Positions 51,870 through 59,878 of a DNA stretch of 64,000 bases are shown piece by piece. The stretch is taken from positions 2,790,001 to 2,854,000 of the forward strand of contig NZ_CP131913.1 in assembly GCF_030704205.1 (NCBI RefSeq). The letters are read 5' to 3'. The notes under the pieces were generated by a model. The model saw only the letters and a program-made list of their open reading frames with translations. It did not search any database and had not been told where the DNA came from. The DNA comes from Halomonas alkalicola. GTDB taxonomy: Bacteria; Pseudomonadota; Gammaproteobacteria; Pseudomonadales; Halomonadaceae. A program made the translations under genes and the position numbers. Each line of letters begins with the position of its first letter. Within the stretch, counting starts at the first letter, position 1.

Positions 51870-52637
51870 TTATTCGCTGAAGTAGCGGTCGTGGATCTCG
51901 TCGTAAGTGCCGTCTTCCTGGAGCTCGGCCAGCGCGTCGTTGAAGCGCTCGGCGAGGGCCTCGTCGCGGGGGCGGAAGGCGATGGCGATGCCGTCACCGA
52001 AGTACTCGTAAGGCTCGCGAATCATCTCGCCGACCACGCGGTAGTCGGCGCGCTCGCTGTCGAGCAGGGTGGTCTTGCCCACCGGGTAGTTGACAAACAC
52101 TAGGTCGAGACGCCCCGACTCCATGTCCAGCAGCATGTCGTCGGCGGTAGCGTAGCGGCGCACATTGGCCACGTCGCCGTAGAAGTCGGTGGCGTAGCTG
52201 TCCTGCAGGGTGCCGCGCTGCACGCCAAGGGTCAGGCCGTCGAGGGTCTGCTCGTCGGCGGTCTCGATGTCGCTGTCCTGCGGGGCGAACCAGGCCGACG
52301 GTACGGTCAGGTAGGCATCGGAGAACAGCACTTGCTCGCGGCGTTCCTCGTTGATGGTCATCGACGACATGATGGCGTCGTAGTTGCGCGCCATCAGCCC
52401 GGGAATGATGCCGTCCCACTGCTGTTCGATCCATTCGCAGGTGATGCCCATCTGCTCGCACAGGGCGTTGCCGAGATCGATGTCGAAGCCGGTCAGCCCG
52501 CCGTCCGGGGTGCGGTACTGCATTGGCTCGTAGGGTACGTCGACGCCGAAGCGCACGTGGTCGTAGCTGTCGCGGGCCTGGGCACTGCCGGCGACCAGGG
52601 CGGCGCCGAGCAGGGTGATGCCAAGATAGCGGTACAT
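51870..52637 (-). CDS. Polar amino-acid ABC transporter substrate-binding protein 2
   Basis: A 255-residue protein with a signal peptide (residues 1-21, GAALVAGSAQA-R) and the same cluster 3 fold as its neighbours: HVRFGVDVPYEPMQYRTPDG, LTGFDIDLGNALCEQMGI, WDGIIPGLMARNYDAIMSSM, VGEMIREPYEYFGDGI. It is clearly a recent paralogue of SBP3. AAGGAC precedes the ATG at 52637. Ligand probably a basic or polar amino acid or dipeptide. Confidence 0.9.
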   Translation of the reverse strand: MYRYLGITLLGAALVAGSAQARDSYDHVRFGVDVPYEPMQYRTPDGGLTGFDIDLGNALCEQMGITCEWIEQQWDGIIPGLMARNYDAIMSSMTINEERREQVLFSDAYLTVPSAWFAPQDSDIETADEQTLDGLTLGVQRGTLQDSYATDFYGDVANVRRYATADDMLLDMESGRLDLVFVNYPVGKTTLLDSERADYRVVGEMIREPYEYFGDGIAIAFRPRDEALAERFNDALAELQEDGTYDEIHDRYFSE

Positions 52638-52719
52638 GAGGAAGTCCTTATTGTTGTGACGCTTGGCCATAGGGCGCCGTGCTTGCCGGGGCAAGCGCGT
52701 TGCATGTAGCCAGATGGAA

Positions 52720-52744
52720 GCGCTCCCGGCAGGGCCGGGAGCGC
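52720..52744 (-). other. Intercistronic hairpin SBP3/SBP2
   Basis: A perfect 11-bp stem (GCGCTCCCGGC / GCCGGGAGCGC) with an AGG loop, 9 bp past the SBP3 stop. No T-tract. Likely protects the SBP3 message from 3' decay. Confidence 0.65.
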
Positions 52745-52753
52745 AGGACGGGA

Positions 52754-53524
52754 TTACTCGTCGTCGCCGAAGTAGCGCTCGTAGATCTCGTCGTAGGTGC
52801 CGTCGTCTTGCAGCGTCGCCAGGGCCTCGTTGAAGCGCTCGGCGAGCGCCTCGTCACGCTGGCGGAAGGCGATGCCGAAGCCGTCGCCGAAGTACTCCTG
52901 GGGCTCGGTGATCATCTCGCCGACCACCTTGTAGTCGCGGCTCTCGCTGTCGAGCAGGGTCGACTTGCCCACCGGGTAGTCGAGGAACACGATGTCCAGG
53001 CGGCCCGCCTGCATGTCCAGCACCATGTCGTCGGCGGTGGAGTAGCGGCTGACGCTGGCCACGCTGCCGAACATGTCGGTGGCGTAGTTGTCCTGCAGGG
53101 TGCCGCGCTGCACGCCGATGGTCTTGCCGTCGAGGCTCTCCTCGGTGGCGTCTTCGAGCTCGCTGTCTGCCGGGGCGAACCAGGCTGACGGCGGGGTGAA
53201 GTAGGGGTCGGAGAACAGCACGGTCTGGCGGCGCTCGTCGTTGATGGTCATCGACGACATGATGGCGTCATAGTTGCGCGACATCAGCCCGGGGATGATG
53301 CCGTCCCACTCCTGAACGATCCACTCGCAGGTGATACCGATCTCTTCGCATAGCGCGTTGCCGAGGTCGATATCGAAGCCGGTCAGCTCGCCGTCCGGGG
53401 TGCGGTACTGCATCGGCTCGTAGGGCACGTCGACGCCGAAGCGAACGTGATCGTAGTCACGTGCCTGGGCGGTGCCGGCGACCAGTGCGGCGCCGAGGAG
53501 CGAGATGGTGAGCAGTTTTTTCAT
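52754..53524 (-). CDS. Polar amino-acid ABC transporter substrate-binding protein 3
   Basis: A 256-residue periplasmic protein, signal peptide residues 1-21 (KKLLTISLLGAALVAGTAQA). Same family blocks as SBP2 (HVRFGVDVPYEPMQYRTPDG, LTGFDIDLGNALCEEIGI, VGVQRGTLQDNYATDMFG). AGGGAA precedes the ATG at 53524. It is the copy next to the permease genes and so probably the original partner. Ligand not determinable. Confidence 0.9.
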   Translation of the reverse strand: MKKLLTISLLGAALVAGTAQARDYDHVRFGVDVPYEPMQYRTPDGELTGFDIDLGNALCEEIGITCEWIVQEWDGIIPGLMSRNYDAIMSSMTINDERRQTVLFSDPYFTPPSAWFAPADSELEDATEESLDGKTIGVQRGTLQDNYATDMFGSVASVSRYSTADDMVLDMQAGRLDIVFLDYPVGKSTLLDSESRDYKVVGEMITEPQEYFGDGFGIAFRQRDEALAERFNEALATLQDDGTYDEIYERYFGDDE

Positions 53525-53605
53525 GATGCATTTCCCTGTTGTTGTCGGGGTCACCCTAGGGTGAGAACACGGCTACATTAGCGCAGCTTGCGATGGGCCG
53601 GAAGA

Positions 53606-53635
53606 GGGAAACCGGCCTTGCCAGGCCAGTTTCCC
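53606..53635 (-). other. Intercistronic hairpin permease/SBP3
   Basis: GGGAAAC / GTTTCCC (7 bp) with one mismatch, then GGCCT / AGGCC and a TGCC loop, in the 144-bp gap between the second permease gene and SBP3. On the minus strand it is followed by TCTTCC. Confidence 0.55.
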
Positions 53636-53668
53636 AACGCTTGTTTGACGGCGGGTATCGATCCGTCG

Positions 53669-54391
53669 TCACGCCGGCCTGAGATGCGCCAGCAGCCGCT
53701 TTTCGAGGAAGCGGAAGAAGTACAGGATGGCGAAGGTCAGGCACAAATAGATCGCCGCCACGAACAGGAAGGCCTCGAAGGGTGCGTAGAAACGCGCATA
53801 GACGAAGCGCGCGGCGCCGGTCAGGTCCATTAGCGTGACGACGCTGGCGATGGCGCTGGCATGGAGCATGAAAATGACTTCGTTGCCGTACGCTGGCAGC
53901 GCGCGACGAAAGGCACTGGGCAGCACGATCCGCCGCATCATCAGCGCATTGGACATGCCGTAGGCGCGGGCCGCCTCGATCTCGCCACGCGACGTGGCCT
54001 TGATCGCGCCGCGAAAGATCTCGGTGGTATAGGCCGCGGTGTTGAGGGTGAAAGCGATCAGTGCCGGGTAGAAGGCCTCGCGCAGCAGTGGCCAGAAGAT
54101 CGTCTCCTGAATGCCGTCCACGAACACCACGCCGTAGTAGATGATGTAGAGCTGGATCAGCAGCGGGGTGCCGCGAAACACATAGGTATAGGCGTAGATG
54201 GGTAGGCTGATCCAGCGGTGGCGCGAGCTGCGCCCGATGGCCAGCGGCACGGCCAGCACCAGCCCGGCGAGCAGCGACAGGAACACCAGTTGGGTGGTGG
54301 TCACCAGGCCGTCCCAATAGTAGCCGAGGGTCCGCGGGGTGAAGATCAGGTTGCCGTCGAGCAGCTCGGTGAACCAGGTAATGAGTTCCAT
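53669..54391 (-). CDS. Amino-acid ABC transporter permease (HisM/ArtM-like)
   Basis: A 240-residue membrane protein with about five helices. The EAA loop is EIEAARAYGMSNALMMRRIV followed by LPSAFRRALPAYGNE. GGAGGG lies upstream of the ATG; one base separates it from the stop of the partner permease. It pairs with the second permease in a heterodimeric importer. Confidence 0.92.
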   Translation of the reverse strand: MELITWFTELLDGNLIFTPRTLGYYWDGLVTTTQLVFLSLLAGLVLAVPLAIGRSSRHRWISLPIYAYTYVFRGTPLLIQLYIIYYGVVFVDGIQETIFWPLLREAFYPALIAFTLNTAAYTTEIFRGAIKATSRGEIEAARAYGMSNALMMRRIVLPSAFRRALPAYGNEVIFMLHASAIASVVTLMDLTGAARFVYARFYAPFEAFLFVAAIYLCLTFAILYFFRFLEKRLLAHLRPA

Positions 54392-54392
54392 G

Positions 54393-55094
54393 TCAGTGCC
54401 CTCCGAAGCCGACGTTGTAGCGTTTCTGCAGGCGCGCGAAGAGCCACTCCGAGACGCTGGCGATGGCCAGATAGATCAGCGCCACCGGGATCAGGAACAC
54501 GAACGGCTCATGGGTGGCCCGGGACGCCTCGGCGGCGACCCGCACCATGTCGGAGAGACCGATCACCGAGACCAGCGCGGTGGTCTTGAGAAGCACCAGC
54601 CAGTTGTTGGAGAGGCCGGGCAGGGCGTGGCGCATCATCAGTGGAAAACGGATGCGCCGGAACACCAGCCAGTTGCTCATGCCGTAGGCTTTACCGGCTT
54701 CGATCTGGCCCTCGTCGACGGCCAGGAAGGCGCCGCGGAAGGTCTCGCCCATGTAGGCGCCGAAGATGAAACCGATGGTGATCACCCCGGCGGCAAAGGC
54801 GTTGAGGTTGACGTACCAGTCCAGCCCGGTGCGGTCGTAGAGGGCATCGGTGACCACGTTGAGCGCCATCTGGCCGCCGAAGAAGAGCAGCAGCATCAGC
54901 ACCAGGTCCGGCACGCCGCGGATCACCGTGGTGTAGAGGGTGGCGAGGCGGTTCAGCAGCCAGCTGCGAGACATCCTGGCGCTGGCGGTCGCCAGTCCCA
55001 GCAGGATGGCCAGCGCCAGCGACAGCACCGCCAGCTGCAGGGTGACGCCGGCGCCTTCCAGCAGCCGTGGGCCGTAGCCATGAAGATCCAGCAT
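54393..55094 (-). CDS. Amino-acid ABC transporter permease (HisQ/ArtQ-like)
   Basis: A 233-residue membrane protein with about five helices. The EAA loop is GQIEAGKAYGMSNWLVFRRI with LPLMMRHALPGLSNNW-like continuation. It starts 13 bp after the ATPase stop and precedes the other permease. It belongs to the histidine/lysine/arginine/ornithine family of importers. Confidence 0.92.
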   Translation of the reverse strand: MLDLHGYGPRLLEGAGVTLQLAVLSLALAILLGLATASARMSRSWLLNRLATLYTTVIRGVPDLVLMLLLFFGGQMALNVVTDALYDRTGLDWYVNLNAFAAGVITIGFIFGAYMGETFRGAFLAVDEGQIEAGKAYGMSNWLVFRRIRFPLMMRHALPGLSNNWLVLLKTTALVSVIGLSDMVRVAAEASRATHEPFVFLIPVALIYLAIASVSEWLFARLQKRYNVGFGGH

Positions 55095-55107
55095 AGTGCT
55101 CTCCCGC

Positions 55108-55878
55108 TCAGTACTTGGGGGCCAGGAACTGCTTCAGGCGCGGTGATTGCGGGTTGCCCAGCACCTGGTCCGGCGGACCCGCCTCCTCGACCAGCCCCTG
55201 GTGCAGGTAGATCACCTGGCTGGAGACGTCCCGGGCGAAGCCCATCTCGTGGGTCACCACGATCATGGTGCGCCCCTCGTCGGCGAGTTCGCGCATCACC
55301 TTGAGCACGTCGCCGACCAGCTCCGGGTCCAGCGCCGAGGTGGGCTCGTCGAACAGCATCACCTCCGGGTCCATGGCCAGCGCCCGGGCGATGGCGCCGC
55401 GCTGCTGCTGGCCGCCGGACATCTGGGCCGGGTAGGCGTCGGCGCGGGCGGTCAGGCCCACCCGCTCGAGCAGCGCGCGGGCCTGCTCGATGGCCTCCTT
55501 CTTCGGCTTGCCGAGCACATGCACCGGGGCCTCGATGATGTTCTCGAGCAGGGTCATGTGGGCCCAGAGGTTGAAGCCCTGGAAGACCATGGAGAGCTTG
55601 GCCCGCATGCGTACCACCTGCTTCCAGTCGGCGGGCTCGCGGCCGTGGCGGGTCTGCCTGAAGCGGATCTCCTCGCCGTGGACGATCAGGTCGCCCTCGT
55701 CGGGCTGCTCGAGCAGGTTCATGCAGCGCAGGAAGGTGCTCTTGCCGGAGCCGGAGGCTCCGATCAGGGTGATCACGTCGCCCTTGTGGGCAGAGAGCGA
55801 GAGCCCCTTGAGCACTTCGGTATCGCCGAAGCGCTTCTTGATGTTGCGGACTTCCAGCGGAATCGGGGTTTCGGCCAT
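55108..55878 (-). CDS. Amino-acid ABC transporter ATP-binding protein (HisP/ArtP-like)
   Basis: A 256-residue ATPase. Walker A GASGSGKSTFLRC, signature QMSGGQQQRGAIARAL, Walker B VMLFDEPTSALDPE, switch His in VVTHEMGFA. GGAG precedes the ATG at 55878. It is first in the operon, so transport genes lead and the three binding-protein genes follow. Confidence 0.95.
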   Translation of the reverse strand: MAETPIPLEVRNIKKRFGDTEVLKGLSLSAHKGDVITLIGASGSGKSTFLRCMNLLEQPDEGDLIVHGEEIRFRQTRHGREPADWKQVVRMRAKLSMVFQGFNLWAHMTLLENIIEAPVHVLGKPKKEAIEQARALLERVGLTARADAYPAQMSGGQQQRGAIARALAMDPEVMLFDEPTSALDPELVGDVLKVMRELADEGRTMIVVTHEMGFARDVSSQVIYLHQGLVEEAGPPDQVLGNPQSPRLKQFLAPKY

Positions 55879-56032
55879 GGTATGGGCTCCGGGTCAGGGT
55901 CGCCGCGGCGACACGCCGTGGGTAAGCGGCGCTTGGCAGGGGCGATGCCAGCGGCGCATCCGCCCTCCGAGTGGTGTGAGAGGGCGAGATGGGATGCGGC
56001 GCGGGTCCAGTGCTGATCGGCAAAGGGGCAAG

Positions 56033-56061
56033 ATTTTACCCTCCCGTTGTGGTTGTTATAA
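56033..56061 (-). promoter_or_regulatory. Candidate sigma-70 promoter of the amino-acid ABC operon
   Basis: Reading minus: TTATAA (56061-56056), a 17-bp spacer, TAAAAT (56038-56033), in the 232-bp gap 55879-56110. The -10 is a 5/6 match, the -35 4/6. It implies a leader of about 150 nt. No ArgR box or riboswitch is evident. The 56062-56110 side holds only GC-rich short dyads past astE. Confidence 0.35.
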
Positions 56062-56110
56062 GGGTTTTTCTGCTGCCGATGCTTCCCGGGGCCTCGGCGG
56101 GCCGCCGGCC

Positions 56111-57130
56111 TCAACCCGACGGCGGTGGCTCGGGGTGCACCAGCAGGGCGGCGCGGGCGCCGATCTCCACTCCGGCGTTGGGAAAGACCACGGCCAGCGG
56201 TGCCTCGCCGACCCGGGTCTCGCCGGCCTGGCCATCCTCGGCGAGCAGGGTGCCCGGCGGGAAGGCCGTGAAGTTGGGCGTATCGTCGGGGAAGGCCAGT
56301 CGAAACGCCGCGGACTCCCGCATCAGCTCATGCGCGACCCGGAAGAAGGCCATGCGCTCGGGCGCTGCCGCGGGGGGCTCGCGCCCCTCGAGCAGCGCCG
56401 CCAGCAGCACGCCCATGGGCGCCAGCGGTGCCAGGTCATTGTGCCCGAAGGGCAGGGCGCGGCCCAGCTCCAGGGTGAAGGCCTGGGCGCCATGATAGTG
56501 CTTGCTGTAGTGGGAGAAGGTCCAGCTGTGGCGGTGCTGGTGGAGCACCGCCTGGATGCCGGCGGCGGCGAGCCAGCGCCACTGCTCGGCGGTGACCGCG
56601 GTGCGCTCGGTATAGGGGCTGACCACGAAGCGGGGGTAGCGGCTGTCGCGGATGGCGGTGTGCAGGTCGTAGTGCAGCCGTGGCAGCGTCTCGTGCCGGG
56701 TGAAGAAGGCGTCCACCGCGGCCATCAGCTCCCGCGCCCGGTCGGGCTCCATGCCCTGCTCGTCGAGCTCCCGGCGGAAGAGGCGGTTGAGGTTGGTGCC
56801 CACGTAGCGCACCCCCTGGTGGGTCGCCTCGGGGTTGCCGAGCAGCAGCAGCACCGGCGCGCCGAGCACGAGTTCGCCGGCGGCCAGGCGGGCGAGCAGC
56901 GCCGCGAGCAGCTCCATGGGGGCGGTCTCGTTGCCGTGCACGCCCACCGAGAGCACGCCGGCCCGCGCCGCCGGCCCGGGCCTGTCGGGCTCAAGCGCCA
57001 GCATTCCGTGGCCGAGACAGCGGAAGTGGCCGCCGGGGAGCCGGCCCTGCTCGGGAAAATCTGCCTCCTCGATGCTGGCCTCGAGCCAGCTCGCGAGCCC
57101 CGGGGACGGGGACATGTCGTGACGGGACAC
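56111..57130 (-). CDS. astE: Succinylglutamate desuccinylase
   Basis: A 339-residue zinc enzyme, the last step of arginine succinyltransferase catabolism (N-succinylglutamate to glutamate and succinate). Zinc-binding pattern VGVHGNETAP and YDLHTAIRDS; catalytic Glu in FTLELGRALPFG. The GTG at 57130 has AGGAGG 9 bp upstream, while the ATG at 57115 is too far from it. The other ast genes are not next to it; it lies 1 bp after the lipocalin stop, so the two are coupled. Confidence 0.92.
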   Translation of the reverse strand: MSRHDMSPSPGLASWLEASIEEADFPEQGRLPGGHFRCLGHGMLALEPDRPGPAARAGVLSVGVHGNETAPMELLAALLARLAAGELVLGAPVLLLLGNPEATHQGVRYVGTNLNRLFRRELDEQGMEPDRARELMAAVDAFFTRHETLPRLHYDLHTAIRDSRYPRFVVSPYTERTAVTAEQWRWLAAAGIQAVLHQHRHSWTFSHYSKHYHGAQAFTLELGRALPFGHNDLAPLAPMGVLLAALLEGREPPAAAPERMAFFRVAHELMRESAAFRLAFPDDTPNFTAFPPGTLLAEDGQAGETRVGEAPLAVVFPNAGVEIGARAALLVHPEPPPSG

Positions 57131-57131
57131 G

Positions 57132-57689
57132 CTATCGGGCCTCCTCGCGCCAGGGGTCGCAGGCCTCGCCCTGCTCCACCTCGATCAGCTCCTCCACCGG
57201 GAAGGCCAGCGCCTCGGCGCGCTCCACCAGATCGCGGTAGGTGGCCTCCGGCAGGGTCGGGGTGCGGGCGAGGATCCACAGGTAGTCGCGGTCCGGGCCG
57301 GCCACCAGCGACCACTGGTAGTCGTCGTCCAGGGCCAGCACGTTGTAGCCGCCGTAGAAGGGGCCGAAGAAGCTCACCTTGAGCCGGCCCACGTCCTCGT
57401 CGCCGATGAAGTAGGCGCGCCCCTCCGCCTCGCTGACCTCGCCCTCGGCGAGCTTCACGCCGCGGTTGAGCACCCGCACCCCGCCGTCGTCGCGCAGCGA
57501 GTAGTCGGTGGTGACGCAGTCCAGCCCGCGCTCGAAGGAGTGGTCGAGTCGCGCGATCTCGTACCACTGGCCCAGGTAGCGGTCGAGCTCGAAGCCGGTG
57601 ACCGGCTCGGTGCCCCTGGGGATGCCGGTGCAGCCGGCCAGCAGCAGGGCGCTGGCGCCGAGGGGGGCAGGGCGAGAGGGGAATGGCAT
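57132..57689 (-). CDS. blc: Lipocalin family outer-membrane lipoprotein (Blc-like)
   Basis: A 185-residue protein. Lipobox LLAGC at residues 16-20 after a short signal. Lipocalin marks YLGQWYEIARLDHSFERG and ILARTPTLPEATYRDLVERA. Bacterial Blc binds lipids and is often stress-induced. AAGGAG precedes the ATG. Directly upstream of and coupled to astE, which is an unrelated enzyme. Confidence 0.92.
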   Translation of the reverse strand: MPFPSRPAPLGASALLLAGCTGIPRGTEPVTGFELDRYLGQWYEIARLDHSFERGLDCVTTDYSLRDDGGVRVLNRGVKLAEGEVSEAEGRAYFIGDEDVGRLKVSFFGPFYGGYNVLALDDDYQWSLVAGPDRDYLWILARTPTLPEATYRDLVERAEALAFPVEELIEVEQGEACDPWREEAR

Positions 57690-57800
57690 GGGGTGACTCC
57701 TTGTCGTGGTGCCGGCGGCGATCGGCTGTGACCTTGGCAGGATGGGGCAGGGCGCGGAGCCAGGCTAGACTGGCCGCCCGACCCGCGCCAGGAGGCCGCC

Positions 57801-58673
57801 ATGCCCGACCACGCCCGTGATCACGATGCCCGCGTACTCAATGAGCACTATGATGCCCTCGCCGCCGGGGGCGAGGAAAGCCTGCTGGTGCGTCTTCAGG
57901 CGGCCTTCCGCGCCGCCGGGTGCGACCCGGACGCCCTGACCCTGGACGAGATCGCCGGGATCGACCAGCTGCACCTGGGCGGGCGGGCCGCCAGCCGTTC
58001 CCTGGCGGTGTTGGGCGAGCTCTGGGCCGGGCAGCGGGTGCTGGACGTGGGCTGCGGCACCGGCGGGGCCAGCCGCCTGCTCGCCGACGAGTTCGGCTGC
58101 GAGGTGGTCGGCGTCGATATCACCGCCGCCTTCATCGCGGTGGCCGAATGGCTCAGCGCGGCCACGGGGCTGTCGGGCCATACCCGCTTCCTGTGCGCCG
58201 ATGCCGTTCGCACCCCGCTGGCGGATGGCGCCTTCGACGTCATCTGGTGCCAGCATGCGCTGATGAACATGCCGGACGTGCCCGGGGTGCTGGCGGAGTG
58301 GCGTCGCCTGCTGGCGCCCGACGGCCGGGTGCTGCTGCATGAGGTGGTGGCCGGCGACAGTCCCGAACCGCTGGCGCTGCCGGTGCCCTGGGCGCGCACG
58401 GCGGCGACCAGCCACCTGCAGCGCCGCGAGACCCTCGAGGCGAGCCTTGCCGCGGCGGGCTTCGAGCCGCTCTGCGTGCGGGATGTGACCGACGAAGCCC
58501 TTGCCTGGCGCCAGAAGCACGGCCGCCGCGAGGCGGGGGAGGCGCCGGCCCGGGCTCTTCCGGGGCCGGCGCTGATCTTCGGCGAGGAGTTCGCCGAGAT
58601 GGGGCGCAACCTGCGCGACAACCTGGCCGCCGACAGGGTGCGTATCCTCGAAGGGGCATGGCGCCTGGGCTGA
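57801..58673 (+). CDS. Class I SAM-dependent methyltransferase
   Basis: A 290-residue protein with SAM motif I VLDVGCGTGGASRLLADEFG and motif II around FDVIWCQHALMNMPDVP. It resembles sarcosine/dimethylglycine and UbiE-type methyltransferases, which in halophiles make glycine betaine, but the substrate is not readable. AGGAGG precedes the ATG at 57801. Convergent with the dehydrogenase gene downstream. Confidence 0.75.
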   Translation: MPDHARDHDARVLNEHYDALAAGGEESLLVRLQAAFRAAGCDPDALTLDEIAGIDQLHLGGRAASRSLAVLGELWAGQRVLDVGCGTGGASRLLADEFGCEVVGVDITAAFIAVAEWLSAATGLSGHTRFLCADAVRTPLADGAFDVIWCQHALMNMPDVPGVLAEWRRLLAPDGRVLLHEVVAGDSPEPLALPVPWARTAATSHLQRRETLEASLAAAGFEPLCVRDVTDEALAWRQKHGRREAGEAPARALPGPALIFGEEFAEMGRNLRDNLAADRVRILEGAWRLG

Positions 58674-58689
58674 TGACGCTCGGGCAGGC

Positions 58690-59763
58690 TCAGCTCTCGA
58701 GGCGTGCCGCGATGGCCCGGCCCAGGCTCTCGGTGGTGCCGCTGCCGCCCACGTCGGGAGTGAGCACGCTCCTGTCGCCCTCGGCCAGCACCGCCTCGAA
58801 GGCGCTGACGATGGCGTCCGAGGCCTCCTTGTGCCCCAGGTGCTCGAGCATCATGGCGCCGGACCAGATCTGGCCGATGGGATTGGCGATGCCCTTGCCC
58901 GCGATATCCGGGGCGCTGCCGTGGACCGGCTCGAAGAGGCTCGGGAAGGTGCCCTCGGGGTTGATGTTGGCCGAGGGGGCCACGCCGATGGTGCCGGTGC
59001 AGGCGGGGCCCAGGTCGGAGAGGATGTCGCCGAACAGGTTGCTGGCCACCACCACGTCGAACCAGTCGGGGTGCATCACGAAGTTGGCGGTGAGGATGTC
59101 GATATGGAACTGGTCCACGGTCACGTCCGGATAGCGCTTGCCCATCTCGGCCACCCGCTCGTCCCACCAGGGCATGGTGATGGCGATGCCGTTGGACTTG
59201 GTGGCCGAGGTGAGCTTCTTCCGCGGGCGCGAGGCGGCCAGCTCATAGGCGAACTTCAGCACCCGGTCGGTGCCGTGGCGGGTCATCACCGTCTCCTGGA
59301 TCACCACCTCGCGCTCGGTGCCCTCGAACATTTTGCCGCCGACGCTGGAGTACTCCCCCTCGGTGTTCTCGCGCACCACGTAGAAGTCGATGTCGCCGGG
59401 CTTGCGGTCCGCCAGGGGGCTCTTGATGCCGGGCAGCAGCCGGCAGGGGCGCAGGTTGATGTACTGGTCGAAGCGGCGACGGAACTGCAGCAGCGAGCCC
59501 CACAGCGAGACATGGTCCGGCACGGTGGCCGGCCAGCCCACCGCGCCGTAGAGGATGGCATCGAAGTCCTTCAGGGTCTCGAACCAGTCGTCGGGCAACA
59601 TCTTGCCGTGCTCGGCGTAGTAGTCGCAGCTGGCGAAGTCGAAGTGCGCAAGCTCCAGGGCGATGCCGAAGCGGCTGGCGGCGGCCTCGAGGGCGCGCAG
59701 CCCCTCGGGCATCACTTCCTTGCCGATGCCGTCACCGGGGATCACGGCGATTCTGTGGGTCAT
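58690..59763 (-). CDS. Tartrate dehydrogenase / D-malate dehydrogenase (isopropylmalate-dehydrogenase fold)
   Basis: A 357-residue Mn/Mg- and NAD-dependent oxidative decarboxylase. Blocks IAVIPGDGIGKEVMPEG, VVRENTEGEYSS, ATKSNGIAITMPWWDE and SNLFGDILSD, then EPVHGSAPDIAGKG. This matches the TtuC/DmlA group rather than LeuB. GGAG precedes the ATG at 59763. It is divergent from a LysR gene (115-bp gap), so it is likely induced by its substrate (D-malate or tartrate) through that regulator. Confidence 0.88.
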   Translation of the reverse strand: MTHRIAVIPGDGIGKEVMPEGLRALEAAASRFGIALELAHFDFASCDYYAEHGKMLPDDWFETLKDFDAILYGAVGWPATVPDHVSLWGSLLQFRRRFDQYINLRPCRLLPGIKSPLADRKPGDIDFYVVRENTEGEYSSVGGKMFEGTEREVVIQETVMTRHGTDRVLKFAYELAASRPRKKLTSATKSNGIAITMPWWDERVAEMGKRYPDVTVDQFHIDILTANFVMHPDWFDVVVASNLFGDILSDLGPACTGTIGVAPSANINPEGTFPSLFEPVHGSAPDIAGKGIANPIGQIWSGAMMLEHLGHKEASDAIVSAFEAVLAEGDRSVLTPDVGGSGTTESLGRAIAARLES

Positions 59764-59807
59764 GTCGGGCTCCATCGATTTCCGGGGGGAGGAACGAACC
59801 CCCACAG

Positions 59808-59845
59808 TCTAGCCCTCCCATGGCTGTCGATAATCGGGCTAGAAT
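59808..59845. promoter_or_regulatory. Divergent regulatory region: TCTAGCCC/GGGCTAGA dyad and -10
   Basis: TCTAGCCC (59808-59815) and GGGCTAGA (59836-59843) form an 8-bp inverted repeat with a 20-bp spacer between the divergent dehydrogenase and LysR genes. TAGAAT (59840-59845), read plus, could be the -10 of the LysR gene. The LysR protein is the obvious ligand of the dyad. Confidence 0.4.
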
Positions 59846-59878
59846 GCAAGCCATTGTTGAGAAAAAGTGGAGAGTTCG

